From Pseudaquabacterium inlustre (GTDB lineage Bacteria; Pseudomonadota; Gammaproteobacteria; Burkholderiales; Burkholderiaceae_C), in NCBI RefSeq assembly GCF_038066595.1, contig NZ_JBBUTH010000009.1:558001-622000 (forward strand): a stretch of DNA of 64,000 nucleotides, written 5' to 3'. The stretch's first letter is position 1. Each line of letters starts with the position of its first letter. Shown here piece by piece: positions 55,458 through 64,000 of the stretch. The position numbers and the translations under genes were made by a program. The notes beneath the pieces were generated by a model. It was not told the origin of the DNA. It searched no databases and worked only from the letters and a program-made list of their open reading frames with translations.

Positions 55458-56714
55458 ATGACCGGTTTCAAGACCTTTCTGCGCTCGGGCCACTGGCCCA
55501 CGCTGTTCGCCGCCTTCCTGTACTTCGACTTCTGCTTCGCGGTGTGGGTGCTCAACGGCGCCATGGGCCCGTTCATCAGCGAGGAGTTCGGCCTGAGCCC
55601 GGCACAGAAGGGCTTCATGATCTCGGTGCCCATCCTGGCCGGTGCGCTGATGCGCTTTCCGCTGGGCGTGCTGGCGCAGTACATCGGCCGCAAGAACGCG
55701 GCGATGGTGGAGATGAGCCTGATCATCGCCGCGCTGGCCTTCGGCTTCTTCTTTGTCGACAGCTACGACCGCGTGCTGGCCATGGGCGTGCTGCTGGGCA
55801 TTGCCGGCGCGAGCTTCGGCGTGGCGCTGAGCCTGGGCAGCGGCTGGTTCCCGGCCAAGTACAAGGGCCTGGCGATGGGCATCGCCGGCGCCGGCAACTC
55901 GGGCACCGTGCTGGCCGTGCTGTTCGCGCCGCCGCTGGCGCAGAAGTTCGGCTGGCAGACGGTGTACGGCATCGCCGCGGCCACCATGCTGCTGCCGCTG
56001 GCCGTGATGGCCATCGCCGCCAAGGAGCCGCCCGACCGCGACGCGCACCAGAGCCTGCGCGAGCACCTGAGCTGCCTGTACGAGAAGGACGGCTGGGCCT
56101 TCAGCCTGATCTACGTGGTGACCTTCGGCGGCTTCATCGGCCTGTCGAGCTTCCTGCCCACCTACTTCCACGACCAGTTCAAGGTCACCAAGGTCGAGGC
56201 CGGCCAGCTCACCATGCTGGCCACGCTGATGGGCTCGGGCGTGCGCGTGCTGGGCGGCTACATCAGCGACCGCGTGGGCGGCATCACCACGCTCAGCGGC
56301 GTGCTGCTGGGCGTGGCGGTGTCGCTGCTGCTGTGCGGCCTGGCCGGCGGCTCGCTGCCGGCGACCACGCTGCTGTTCATGCTGTGCTTTGCCGCGCTGG
56401 GTGCCGGCAACGGCGCGCTGTTCCAGCTGGTGCCGCTGCGCTGGCCGATGACCACCGCCATCGCCGGTTCGATGATCGGCGAGGTGGGCGCGCTGGGCGG
56501 CGGCTTCCTGCCCAATGCGATGGGCCTGTCCAAGCAGTACACGGGCAGCTACTTCGGCGGTTTCCTGGCCTTCACGGTGCTGGCGCTGGGCATGCTGCTG
56601 ATGCTGCGCCGCATGCAGATCCGCTGGACCCGCACCTGGGCCGAGAAGGGTGGCCGCGCGCGCAGCACGCCGTCGCAGCCCGAGCGGCGCACGGCGCGGG
56701 CCGTGGCGCGCTGA
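55458..56714 (+). CDS. narK: Nitrate/nitrite MFS transporter NarK/NasA-type
   Basis: 418 residues, 12 predicted helices. NarK family features include FDFCFAVWVLNGAMGPFI in helix 1 and the two glycine-rich nitrate signature segments, GIAGAGNSGTVLAVLFAPPLA and GSMIGEVGALGGGFLPNAMG. Imports nitrate (or exchanges it with nitrite) for the reductase encoded downstream. Confidence 0.95.
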   Translation: MTGFKTFLRSGHWPTLFAAFLYFDFCFAVWVLNGAMGPFISEEFGLSPAQKGFMISVPILAGALMRFPLGVLAQYIGRKNAAMVEMSLIIAALAFGFFFVDSYDRVLAMGVLLGIAGASFGVALSLGSGWFPAKYKGLAMGIAGAGNSGTVLAVLFAPPLAQKFGWQTVYGIAAATMLLPLAVMAIAAKEPPDRDAHQSLREHLSCLYEKDGWAFSLIYVVTFGGFIGLSSFLPTYFHDQFKVTKVEAGQLTMLATLMGSGVRVLGGYISDRVGGITTLSGVLLGVAVSLLLCGLAGGSLPATTLLFMLCFAALGAGNGALFQLVPLRWPMTTAIAGSMIGEVGALGGGFLPNAMGLSKQYTGSYFGGFLAFTVLALGMLLMLRRMQIRWTRTWAEKGGRARSTPSQPERRTARAVAR

Positions 56715-56812
56715 GATCCCTTCACGCCCCCCCACCCGACACATCCGACCTGCCCGAGCCCGGCATGGCCCGCCCCCTCCATCCCTGCGCGTGCGCTGCA
56801 CGCCGCGCCGCA

Positions 56813-58537
56813 TCAGCGCGGCAGGAACAGCAGCCAGACCACGAGCAGCAGGTTGAAGCCCAGCGAGACGGCCAGCGCGATCTTCCACAGCGCGGCCGGG
56901 TCGCGGTGCACCAGGGGCGTGGCGGGCGGCGCGGTCAGCGGGCGCGACGCGCCGCGCTCCAGCGCCAGCAGCAGTTCCTCGGCGGTCTCGAAGCGCTGGC
57001 GGCGGTCGCGCGCCACGGCCTTCAGCAGCACATGGTCCAGCCAGATCGGCAGATCGGGCCGGATGCGGCTGGGTGCCACCGGGTCACGGCGGAAGCGCTG
57101 GGTCTGGTAGGGCTCGATCTCGCCGTAGGGCAGCCGGCCGGTAAGCCACTGGTACAGCGTGACGCCCAGCGCGTAGAGGTCGCTCATCGCATCGGCCTGG
57201 GCCGCGCCCTCGCAGCTGCCGGCTTCTTCCCACTGCTCGGGGTTCATGTAGCTGGGCGTGCCGGCGCGCAGCGCACGCAGCGCGGCCGGCTCGCGCCCCG
57301 AGATGGCCGCGCCCAGGTCCAGCAGGCGCCACTGGCCGTCGTCGCCGCGGTGCAGGTTGGCTGGCTTCACGTCGCGGTGGATCACGCGCTGGCGGTGCAG
57401 CCGGCCCAGCGCACGCGCCACGGCGATGCCGGCGGCCACCACCTCGTCGGCGGCCACGGCCTGGCCGGGCGTCAGGCGCTGCTCCAGCGTCTGGCCGCTG
57501 TGCCAGTCGAACACCACGTAGAAGGCGCTGGGCGCGCGCTGCGGCCGCACGCGCACGAAGCCGCGCGCATCGCGCCCGCCCACCTGCTGGCCCAGCCAGG
57601 CCTCGTGGGCCAGCATCGCGCGCTCCTCGGCGTCGCCGGCCCGGCTTTCGTGCAGGGTCTTGATCGCCACCAGGTCGCGGCTGGCGTCCTCGCGCGCCTG
57701 GTACAGGCGGTGCACGCCGGTGTCGGCCACCAGCGCGGTGATGGTCATGCCGTCCAGCGCATCGCCCACCTTCAGACGCGGCGCGGCGGGCAGCTGGCGA
57801 CCGGCCAGCAGCGCGTCGTCCAGGCCCTGCTCGGCCAGGCCCTGCACGCGCAGCAGCACGGCGCTGGCGTTGTCGGGGCTGCCGGCGTCCAGCGCCGCCT
57901 GCACCAGGGCCTCGGCCAGCGAATGCACCGGCACCTCGCGCTGCAGCAGCCTGGCGATCTGCGCGGGCTTGAGCGTGCGGTGCACGCCGTCGCTGCTGAG
58001 CAGCAGCATGTCGCCCACCTGCAGCGCGCCCTGGTGGAAGTCGACGCGCACCGTGTCTTCCAGGCCGATAGCGCGGGTCAGGCGGCTGCCGAGGTCGGGA
58101 TGGTCCAGCGCATGGTCATGGGTGAGCTGCTGCAGCTCGCCGTCGCGCAGCAGCCAGGCGCGGGTGTCGCCCACATGCGCGGCGGTCCAGGTCTGGCCAT
58201 GCAGCACCAGGGCGGTCAGCGTGGTCAGGCCCGAGGCATCGTCGCTGCGGCGGCGGTTGTGGTCGGCCAGCCAGGCGTTGTGGGCCGCGATCAGCCGGTC
58301 CAGCGCCACCGTGGTCTCCCAGGTGCCCGGCACGGCATGGAAGTCCTGCACCAGCGAGATCACGGCCGTCTGGGCCGCGGCGCGGCCCTGGCCACCGGCC
58401 GACACGCCATCGGCGATGGCCGCGATCAGGCCACGCGCCGGCTCGTGCGCCGGCGCCGCCAGCGCGGCGGTGAAGTCCTCGTTGTGTTCGCGCAGTCCGC
58501 GCTGGCTGGCCTGTCCGACATCGACCTGGAAACTCAT
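56813..58537 (-). CDS. Bifunctional PP2C phosphatase/Ser-Thr kinase membrane protein
   Basis: 574 residues. PP2C domain about 1-235 (REHNEDF, IADGVSAGGQG with D43, HVGDTRAWLLRDG, SSDGVHRTL, SPDNASAVLL), then a Hanks-type kinase about 260-525 with K293 in VAIKTL, HRDVKPANL (387-395) and DLG instead of DFG (407-409), without an obvious Gly-rich loop. A single C-terminal transmembrane helix (551-571) anchors it with both domains cytoplasmic. It sits between narK and the nitrate reductase genes, divergent from the latter. Role probably regulatory, targets unknown. Start chosen at 58537 where the PP2C homology begins. Confidence 0.92.
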   Translation of the reverse strand: MSFQVDVGQASQRGLREHNEDFTAALAAPAHEPARGLIAAIADGVSAGGQGRAAAQTAVISLVQDFHAVPGTWETTVALDRLIAAHNAWLADHNRRRSDDASGLTTLTALVLHGQTWTAAHVGDTRAWLLRDGELQQLTHDHALDHPDLGSRLTRAIGLEDTVRVDFHQGALQVGDMLLLSSDGVHRTLKPAQIARLLQREVPVHSLAEALVQAALDAGSPDNASAVLLRVQGLAEQGLDDALLAGRQLPAAPRLKVGDALDGMTITALVADTGVHRLYQAREDASRDLVAIKTLHESRAGDAEERAMLAHEAWLGQQVGGRDARGFVRVRPQRAPSAFYVVFDWHSGQTLEQRLTPGQAVAADEVVAAGIAVARALGRLHRQRVIHRDVKPANLHRGDDGQWRLLDLGAAISGREPAALRALRAGTPSYMNPEQWEEAGSCEGAAQADAMSDLYALGVTLYQWLTGRLPYGEIEPYQTQRFRRDPVAPSRIRPDLPIWLDHVLLKAVARDRRQRFETAEELLLALERGASRPLTAPPATPLVHRDPAALWKIALAVSLGFNLLLVVWLLFLPR

Positions 58538-58629
58538 GACGCCCTGCGCGGCAGGCCTGTGCGGCCGTTGGAATGGGGCCGCCATTCTCGCCGCAGCCCG
58601 GCGCAGGCGCGGCCATGCCGTGGCCGCGT

Positions 58630-58645
58630 TGGCACCCCGATTGCT
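58630..58645 (+). promoter_or_regulatory. Sigma-54 promoter of the nitrate reductase operon
   Basis: TGGCAC-CCCGA-TTGCT, a full match to TGGCAC-N5-TTGCW with GG and GC ten bases apart. The start site would be near 58656, 22 bases before the ATG; AAGGAG lies in between. Implies NtrC-type control by nitrogen supply. Confidence 0.82.
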
Positions 58646-58677
58646 AAAGCCCCGTACCGGGCCAAGGAGCAAGCCAC

Positions 58678-59928
58678 ATGAAGAAGATGAAGCTGGTGAT
58701 GGTGGGCAACGGCATGGCCGGCGTGCGCACGCTGGAAGAACTGCTGAAGATCGCCCCGGGGCTGTACGACATCACCGTGTTCGGCGCCGAGCCGCACCCC
58801 AACTACAACCGCATCCTGCTCAGCCCGGTGCTGGCCGGTGAGCAGACCGAGGACGACATCGTGCTCAACCCGCTGCGCTGGTATGCCGAGCACGGCATCA
58901 CGCTGCACCTGGGCAAGACCGTGACGCAGATTGACCGCACGCGCCGCGTGGTGCGCGCCGACGACGGCACCGAGGCCGCCTACGACCGGCTGCTGATCGC
59001 CACCGGCAGCGCGCCCTTCATCCTGCCGGTACCAGGCAAGGACCTGCAGGGCGTGATCGCCTACCGCGACATCGCCGACACGCGCACGATGATCGAGACC
59101 GCGAAGACACACCGGCACGCGGTGGTCATCGGCGGCGGCCTGCTGGGGCTGGAGGCGGCCAACGGCCTGATGCTGCGCGGCATGCAGGTGACCGTGGTGC
59201 ACATCGCCCCGTGGCTGATGGAGCGCCAGCTCGACGCCGTGGCGGCCGGCCTGCTGCGCGAGAGCCTGGAAGCCCGCGGCCTGGCGTTCCGCATCGGCGC
59301 GCAGACGCAGGAACTGCTGGCCGATGCCCAGGGCCGCGTGCGCGGCGTGCGCTTTGCCGACGGCAGCGAGGTGCCGGCCGACCTGGTGGTGATGGCCGCC
59401 GGCATCCGCCCGAACACCACGCTGGCACGGGCCATCGGCCTGCACTGCGCCAACGACGGCCGCGGCGGCATCAGCGTCAACGACACGCTGCAGACCGTGA
59501 CCGACCCGCGCATCTACGCCGTGGGCGAATGCGCCGCGCACCGCGGCATCGCCTACGGCCTGGTGGCGCCGCTGTTCGAGCAGGGCAAGGTCTGCGCCAC
59601 GCACCTGGCCCAGGTGGGCATCGGCCGCTACACCGGCAGCCAGACCAGCACCAAGCTCAAGGTCACCGGCATCGACCTGTTCTCGGCCGGCGACTTCATG
59701 GGCGGCAGCGACAGCGAGGAGATCGTGCTGCGCGACCCGCTGGCCGGCGTCTACAAGAAGCTGGTGATCCGCGGCGACCGGCTGGTCGGCGCCTGCCTGT
59801 ACGGCGACACCGCCGATGGCAGCTGGTACTTCCAGCTGCTGCGCGAGGGCCGGCCGATCGCCGACATCCGCGACCGGCTGATGTTCGGCGAGCACAGTTG
59901 CGCGCCCGCCGAAGCGGCAGCCGCCTGA
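58678..59928 (+). CDS. nasB: NirB-like FAD/NAD(P)H oxidoreductase subunit of assimilatory nitrate reductase
   Basis: 416 residues corresponding to the N-terminal flavoprotein half of NirB only: VMVGNGMAGVRTLEEL (FAD), HPNYNRILLSPVLAGE, NAD-binding VVIGGGLLGLEAANGL, and VGECAAHRG. The siroheme/4Fe-4S nitrite reductase half is absent, so it likely passes NAD(P)H electrons to NasA rather than reducing nitrite. AAGGAG precedes the ATG. 25 bases before nasA. The symbol follows usage for such subunits and is tentative. Confidence 0.9.
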   Translation: MKKMKLVMVGNGMAGVRTLEELLKIAPGLYDITVFGAEPHPNYNRILLSPVLAGEQTEDDIVLNPLRWYAEHGITLHLGKTVTQIDRTRRVVRADDGTEAAYDRLLIATGSAPFILPVPGKDLQGVIAYRDIADTRTMIETAKTHRHAVVIGGGLLGLEAANGLMLRGMQVTVVHIAPWLMERQLDAVAAGLLRESLEARGLAFRIGAQTQELLADAQGRVRGVRFADGSEVPADLVVMAAGIRPNTTLARAIGLHCANDGRGGISVNDTLQTVTDPRIYAVGECAAHRGIAYGLVAPLFEQGKVCATHLAQVGIGRYTGSQTSTKLKVTGIDLFSAGDFMGGSDSEEIVLRDPLAGVYKKLVIRGDRLVGACLYGDTADGSWYFQLLREGRPIADIRDRLMFGEHSCAPAEAAAA

Positions 59929-59953
59929 GCCTTCTGCCCCGTTCCCCGCCTCC

Positions 59954-62809
59954 ATGCCCGACCCGCAACCTGCACGAGACACCATGGCCCAGCCCCACAG
60001 CACCCGCAGCACCTGCCCCTACTGCGGCGTGGGCTGCGGCGTGATCATCGAGCGCGACGGTGCGCAGATCACCGGCGTGCGCGGTGATCCCGACCACCCC
60101 GCCAACTTCGGCCGCCTGTGCAGCAAGGGCAGCACCCTGCACCTGACCGCCAGCCCGGCCGTGCAGCAGCAGGCCCGGCTGCTGCAGCCGATGCGCCGCA
60201 TGCAGCGCGGCGCCGCACCGGTGGCCAGCGACTGGGCGACGGCCACCGACGACATCGCCAACCGACTGGCCGACATCGCCACCACGCACGGCCCCGACGC
60301 CATCGGCCTGTACGTCTCGGGCCAGCTGCTCACCGAGGATTACTACGTCTTCAACAAGCTGGCCAAGGGCCTGCTGGGCACCAACAACATCGACACCAAC
60401 TCGCGCCTGTGCATGAGCAGCGCCGTGGCTGGCTACAAGGCCACCCTGGGTGCGGACGCACCGCCGGCCTGTTATGACGACCTGGCGCTGGCCGACACCG
60501 TGTTCGTGGCCGGCGCCAACCCGGCCTGGGCGCACCCGATCCTGTTCCGCCGACTGGAGGATGCGCGCCAGGCACGCCCCGGCCAGAAGCTGATCGTCGT
60601 CGACCCGCGCCGCACCGACACCGCCGCCGCCGCCGACCTGCACCTGCAGATCCTGCCGGGCAGCGACATTGCGCTGTTCCACGGCCTGCTGCACCTGATG
60701 CTGTGGGAAGGCTGGATCGACGCCCGCCACATCGCCGAGCACACCAGCGGCTTCGACGCGCTGAAGGCGCGGGTGCAGGCCTTCACGCCGCAGGAGACCG
60801 CGCGGCTCACCGGCGTCAGCGAGTTCGATCTGGCCCTGGCCGCGCGCTGGTTCGCCACCGCCGGCCGCACGCTCAGCCTGTACTGCCAGGGCCTGAACCA
60901 GAGCAGCAGCGGCACGGCCAAGAACGCCGCGCTGATCAACCTGCACCTGGCCACCGGCCAGATCGGCAAGCCCGGCGCCGGCCCGTTCAGCCTGACCGGT
61001 CAGCCCAATGCCATGGGCGGGCGCGAGGTGGGCGGCCTGGCCAACCTGCTGAGCGCACACCGCGACCTGGCCAACCCGCAGCACCGCGCCGAGGTGGCCG
61101 CGCTGTGGGGCCTGTCCGACGTGCCCGCCACGCCGGGCAAGACCGCGGTGGAGATGTTCCAGGCTGCGGCCGACGGCCAGATCAAGGCGCTGTGGATCGC
61201 CTGCACCAACCCCGCACAGTCGATGCCCGACCAGACCACCGTGCGCCGCGCGCTCGAACGCGCCGAACTGGTCATCGTGCAGGAGGCCTTTGCCACTACC
61301 GCCACCGCACGCCATGCCGACTGGCTGCTGCCCGCCACCACCTGGGGCGAGAAGGACGGCACGGTCACCAACAGCGAGCGGCGCATCAGCCGCGTGCGCC
61401 CGGCCGTGCCGGCGCCCGGCCAGGCGCGCCACGACTGGCTGATCGCCCGCGACATCGCCCAGGCCCTCGAAGCCCAGTTGCGGCCCGGCCAGCCGCCGCT
61501 GTTCGACTACCCCACGCCCGAGCACGTGTGGAACGAGCACCGCGAGAGCACGCGCGGCCGCGACCTCGACATCACCGGCCTGAGCTATGCGCTGCTGGAC
61601 ACGCTGGGCCCGCAGCAGTGGCCGATGCCCGAAGGCGCCGCGCAGGGCCGCGCCCGCCTGTACGAGGACGGCCGCTACGCCACGCCGGACGGCCGCGCGC
61701 GCTTCGCCGATGTGGCGTACCTGCCCCTGGCCGAGCCCCGCGACGCGCGCTACCCGGTCAGCCTGACCACCGGCCGCCTGCGCGACCAGTGGCATGGCAT
61801 GAGCCGCACCGGCACGCTGGGCCGGCTGTTCGGCCACGCGCCCGAGCCGGTGGTGGACCTGCACCCGCAGGACATGGCCCAGCTGCGCCTGCAGGCGGGC
61901 GACCTGGTGCAGATCAGCTCACGGCGCGGCACGCTGCTGCTGCCGGCCCAGGCCACCGACAGCGTGGCCCCCGGCCAGGCCCATGTGGCCATGCACTGGG
62001 GCGACGAGGTGCTGGGCGGGCGTGCGCTGCCCGGCCAGGTGGCGGCCGGCATCAATGCGCTGACCACCGGCGCCTTCTGCCCCGCCAGCAAGCAGCCTGA
62101 ACTCAAGCACACCGCCGTGCGCCTCGGCAAGGCCGACCTGCCCTGGCGCCTGGTGGCCGCCGCCTGGCTGGACGAGGCCCAGGCCCTGCAGCTGCGCCAG
62201 CAACTGGTGGCGCTGCTGCCGCGCTTCGCCTTCGCCAGCGTGGTGCCCTTCGGCCACAGCGGTCACGGCGTGCAGCTGCGTGCGGCCGCCGAGGCCGCAC
62301 CGCCGCCCGAGCTGCTGGCCGAGGTGGAGGCGCTGTTCGGCCTGGGCCCCGAGCGCCAGGACGCGCTGCGCTACGAGGACCGCCAGCGCGGCCAGCGCCG
62401 CAGCATGGCGCTGCGCCGCGACGGCGACGACCTGCGCCTGCAGGCCTTCGTGCTGGCCGGCGACACCCGCGCCGAGGCCTGGGTCAAGGCCCTGCTGCAG
62501 GAGCAGCTGCCGGCGCAGTCCTACGGCCGCCTGCTGCTGAGCCCCGGCGCCACGCCCCCGGTGGCGCTGGCCCCGCGCGGCGCGCAGGTGTGCACCTGCC
62601 TGAACGTCAGCGAGCCACAGATCGTGCAGGTGCTGGGCCGCTGCGCCGGCACGGCCGAGGCCCGGCTGGCGCAGCTGCAGGGCGCGCTGCGCTGCGGCAC
62701 GCAGTGCGGCTCGTGCGTGCCGCAGCTCAAGCGCCTGGTGGCCGCCACGCCGGTGCAGGCGGCCGCGCCCGGCGTGGTGCAGGCACCGATGGCGGGCAGC
62801 CCGGCTTGA
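59954..62809 (+). CDS. nasA: Assimilatory nitrate reductase catalytic subunit with C-terminal BFD domain
   Basis: 951 residues of the Mo-bis-MGD family. N-terminal 4Fe-4S ligands C21, C24, C28 and C56; SRLCMSSAV with the likely Mo-ligand Cys; NPAWAHPI, VDPRRTDTAAAADLHL, and TGQPNAMGGREVGGLANL. The last ~65 residues form a BFD-like 2Fe-2S domain (CTCLNVSE ... CGTQCGSC), giving a direct electron entry from the upstream flavoprotein. ATG at 59954 used; ATG 59984 is equally plausible. Reduces nitrate to nitrite in the cytoplasm. Confidence 0.95.
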   Translation: MPDPQPARDTMAQPHSTRSTCPYCGVGCGVIIERDGAQITGVRGDPDHPANFGRLCSKGSTLHLTASPAVQQQARLLQPMRRMQRGAAPVASDWATATDDIANRLADIATTHGPDAIGLYVSGQLLTEDYYVFNKLAKGLLGTNNIDTNSRLCMSSAVAGYKATLGADAPPACYDDLALADTVFVAGANPAWAHPILFRRLEDARQARPGQKLIVVDPRRTDTAAAADLHLQILPGSDIALFHGLLHLMLWEGWIDARHIAEHTSGFDALKARVQAFTPQETARLTGVSEFDLALAARWFATAGRTLSLYCQGLNQSSSGTAKNAALINLHLATGQIGKPGAGPFSLTGQPNAMGGREVGGLANLLSAHRDLANPQHRAEVAALWGLSDVPATPGKTAVEMFQAAADGQIKALWIACTNPAQSMPDQTTVRRALERAELVIVQEAFATTATARHADWLLPATTWGEKDGTVTNSERRISRVRPAVPAPGQARHDWLIARDIAQALEAQLRPGQPPLFDYPTPEHVWNEHRESTRGRDLDITGLSYALLDTLGPQQWPMPEGAAQGRARLYEDGRYATPDGRARFADVAYLPLAEPRDARYPVSLTTGRLRDQWHGMSRTGTLGRLFGHAPEPVVDLHPQDMAQLRLQAGDLVQISSRRGTLLLPAQATDSVAPGQAHVAMHWGDEVLGGRALPGQVAAGINALTTGAFCPASKQPELKHTAVRLGKADLPWRLVAAAWLDEAQALQLRQQLVALLPRFAFASVVPFGHSGHGVQLRAAAEAAPPPELLAEVEALFGLGPERQDALRYEDRQRGQRRSMALRRDGDDLRLQAFVLAGDTRAEAWVKALLQEQLPAQSYGRLLLSPGATPPVALAPRGAQVCTCLNVSEPQIVQVLGRCAGTAEARLAQLQGALRCGTQCGSCVPQLKRLVAATPVQAAAPGVVQAPMAGSPA

Positions 62810-62899
62810 CCTTGCTCAGGTCGGCCGACCCCATCCGGGGCAAGATGCCGGCCCGGAACTTGCGGCCACCGACCGGACAGGCGCCGAGGAGACAAGCAC

Positions 62900-63856
62900 A
62901 TGAGCATCGCGCAGTACATCAAGGAAATCGGCCGTGGCCCCGAGGGGGCGCGGCCGCTGGACGCGGCCCAGGCCCGCGACCTGTTCGGCCAGGTGCTGGA
63001 CGGCCGGGTCACCGACCTGGAGATCGGCGCCTTCGCACTGGCCATGCGCATGAAGGGCGAGACGGTCGATGAGTTGCTGGGCTTCTGCCAGGCCCTGGAC
63101 GAGCGTGCGCTGCCGATCTCGGCGCTGGCGCCCGACCGGCCGGTGATCGTGATCCCCAGCGTCAACGGCGCGCGCAAGCTGCCCAACCTGGTGCCGCTGC
63201 TGGCCATGCGCCTGGCCCAGGAAGGCGCGTCGGTGCTGGTGCACGGCCCGCGCCATGACCCCGCCCGCGTGACCAGTTGCGAGGTGTTCCAGGCCCTGGG
63301 CCTGCCGCCCTGCGACACCGTGGCCTCGGTGCACGAGCGCTGGGCCCGGCACGAGCCGGCCTACATGGCCACCGATGTGCTGCACCCGGCGCTGCAGCGC
63401 CTGCTGGATGTGCGCCGCGTGGTGGGCGTGCGCAACTCGGGCCACACCGTGGCCAAGCTGCTGCAGCCGGTGCAGGGCGCACCGGTGCTGCGCCTGACCA
63501 GCTACACCCACCCCGAGTTCGGCGCCCTGATGTCGGCCCTGGCCGAGCGCAGCGCCGCGCACCTGATGGTGCTGCGCGGCACTGAGGGCGAGGCCGTGGC
63601 CGACCCGCGCCGCTGCCCCAGGATGGACACCTGGCTGGGCGGTGTGCTGCAGCCCGAGCATTCCTGCGCGGCGCAGGAGGGTGTGCTGGCCGAACTGCCC
63701 ATCCTGCCGCGCAGCATCGAGGCCGCCGCCACCGCCACCTATGTGCAGAGCGTGGCCGCCGGCGCCCAGCCGGCGCCTGCCCCGCTGGAGCGCCAGGTGG
63801 CGCTGCTGCTGGGCGCACTGGCGCAGCTGCGCCAGCCCCACGCCCGCCGCGCCTGA
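62900..63856 (+). CDS. ybiB: YbiB-family (TrpD2) DNA-binding glycosyltransferase-fold protein
   Basis: 318 residues related to anthranilate phosphoribosyltransferase: YIKEIGRGPEGARPLD, DLEIGAFALAMRMKGET, IPSVNGARKLPNLVPLLA, RNSGHTVAKLLQP. The phosphoribosyl-pyrophosphate GTGGD motif of TrpD is replaced (IPSVNGARK), as in YbiB, which binds DNA and is not a TrpD enzyme. YbiB next to nitrate-reductase genes recurs in betaproteobacteria to my knowledge. GAGGAGACAAGC precedes the ATG. Confidence 0.88.
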   Translation: MSIAQYIKEIGRGPEGARPLDAAQARDLFGQVLDGRVTDLEIGAFALAMRMKGETVDELLGFCQALDERALPISALAPDRPVIVIPSVNGARKLPNLVPLLAMRLAQEGASVLVHGPRHDPARVTSCEVFQALGLPPCDTVASVHERWARHEPAYMATDVLHPALQRLLDVRRVVGVRNSGHTVAKLLQPVQGAPVLRLTSYTHPEFGALMSALAERSAAHLMVLRGTEGEAVADPRRCPRMDTWLGGVLQPEHSCAAQEGVLAELPILPRSIEAAATATYVQSVAAGAQPAPAPLERQVALLLGALAQLRQPHARRA

Positions 63857-63934
63857 ACCCGGCGCACGGCCGGGCCGAGGCCGGCCAATGCGCGCCGTCG
63901 GGCCGCGGCGGAATGTGCCGGCACATGGCGCCGC

Positions 63935-63940
63935 GATAAT
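63935..63940 (+). promoter_or_regulatory. -10-like element of the last gene
   Basis: GATAAT eight bases before the ATG at 63949; same near-leaderless layout as ribB and rnfB. Confidence 0.4.
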
Positions 63941-63948
63941 CCGCCGCC

Positions 63949-64000
63949 ATGCACCGCGTCGATGCCATCGTCCTGGGGGCCGGCGCAGCCGGCCTGTTCT
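63949..64000 (+). CDS. N-terminus of FAD/NAD(P)-dependent oxidoreductase (partial)
   Basis: Only 17 codons are in the window: MHRVDAIVLGAGAAGLF, a dinucleotide-binding GxGxxG start. The MHRVDAIVLGAGAAGLF form is typical of the HI0933/BaiN-like flavoprotein family, but the rest is cut off by the window edge. Confidence 0.65.
   Translation, partial: MHRVDAIVLGAGAAGLF

Noticed and set aside
62849..62864. Third sigma-54 element before ybiB (CGGCCC-GGAAC-TTGCG)
   Set aside because: GG-GC spacing is right but the left half is poor and overall GC makes chance matches likely.

Overview
High-GC (about 70%), densely packed chromosomal DNA of a betaproteobacterium, most likely order Burkholderiales near Rubrivivax/Leptothrix/Ideonella/Aquincola. 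This placement is inferred from gene content and order, not from an rRNA gene: an isc operon with an upstream low-molecular-weight phosphatase, zapB-zapA-6S RNA-EVE order, intracellular PHB depolymerase, PEP-CTERM protein sorting, and an assimilatory nitrate cluster with a kinase/phosphatase. There are no tRNA or rRNA genes, insertion sequences, phage genes or CRISPR arrays.

Layout. 1-7.1 kb: the tail of an Arg/Pro-rich (possibly ProQ-like) gene, then a 2148-residue protein built from about 235 octapeptides with a calcium-loop C-terminal domain. 7.1-9 kb: two short-chain dehydrogenases. 9.1-14.5 kb: a housekeeping run aat-bpt, ribB-ribH-nusB-aminotransferase-ybgC, continuing into tolQRA (tolB and pal do not follow) and a lone prepilin. 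17.2-23.5 kb, minus strand: phosphatase, then iscR-iscS-iscU-iscA-hscB-hscA-fdx with two well-formed IscR boxes on the iscR promoter. 23.7-35.5 kb: a PAS chemoreceptor, an MpaB-type oxygenase, a PEP-CTERM protein with two Hcp-like domains overlapping the 3' end of uvrB, an aromatic/aspartate aminotransferase, phaZ, and an orphan rnfB-EamA-nth group.

35.5-50.2 kb, minus strand: a 15-gene cobalamin operon behind a B12 riboswitch. It holds uptake (btuB, btuF, btuC, btuD), late corrinoid synthesis and salvage (cobB, cobU, cobO, cbiB, cobD-like, cobQ, cobT, cobS, cobC), a DUF1636 cysteine protein and a terminal chorismate-lyase-like gene. Early corrin-ring genes are absent from the window. 50.3-53.5 kb: zapB, zapA, 6S RNA, EVE protein, TauE/SafE permease and a PAS-GGDEF protein with a decayed active site.

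53.8-63.9 kb: nitrate assimilation. A pseudo-receiver/ANTAR/double-PilJ protein is divergent from narK; a PP2C-kinase-membrane protein is divergent from a NirB-like flavoprotein, nasA and ybiB. I see sigma-54 (-24/-12) promoters in front of both narK and the flavoprotein-nasA unit, and a roughly 190-nt leader before narK. Together these suggest nitrogen-limitation control at initiation plus nitrate-responsive antitermination. The window ends inside a flavoprotein gene.

The strongest candidates for something undescribed are the giant octapeptide protein with its higher-order repeat, the double-PilJ ANTAR regulator, the tandem-Hcp PEP-CTERM protein and the chorismate-lyase-like member of the B12 operon.
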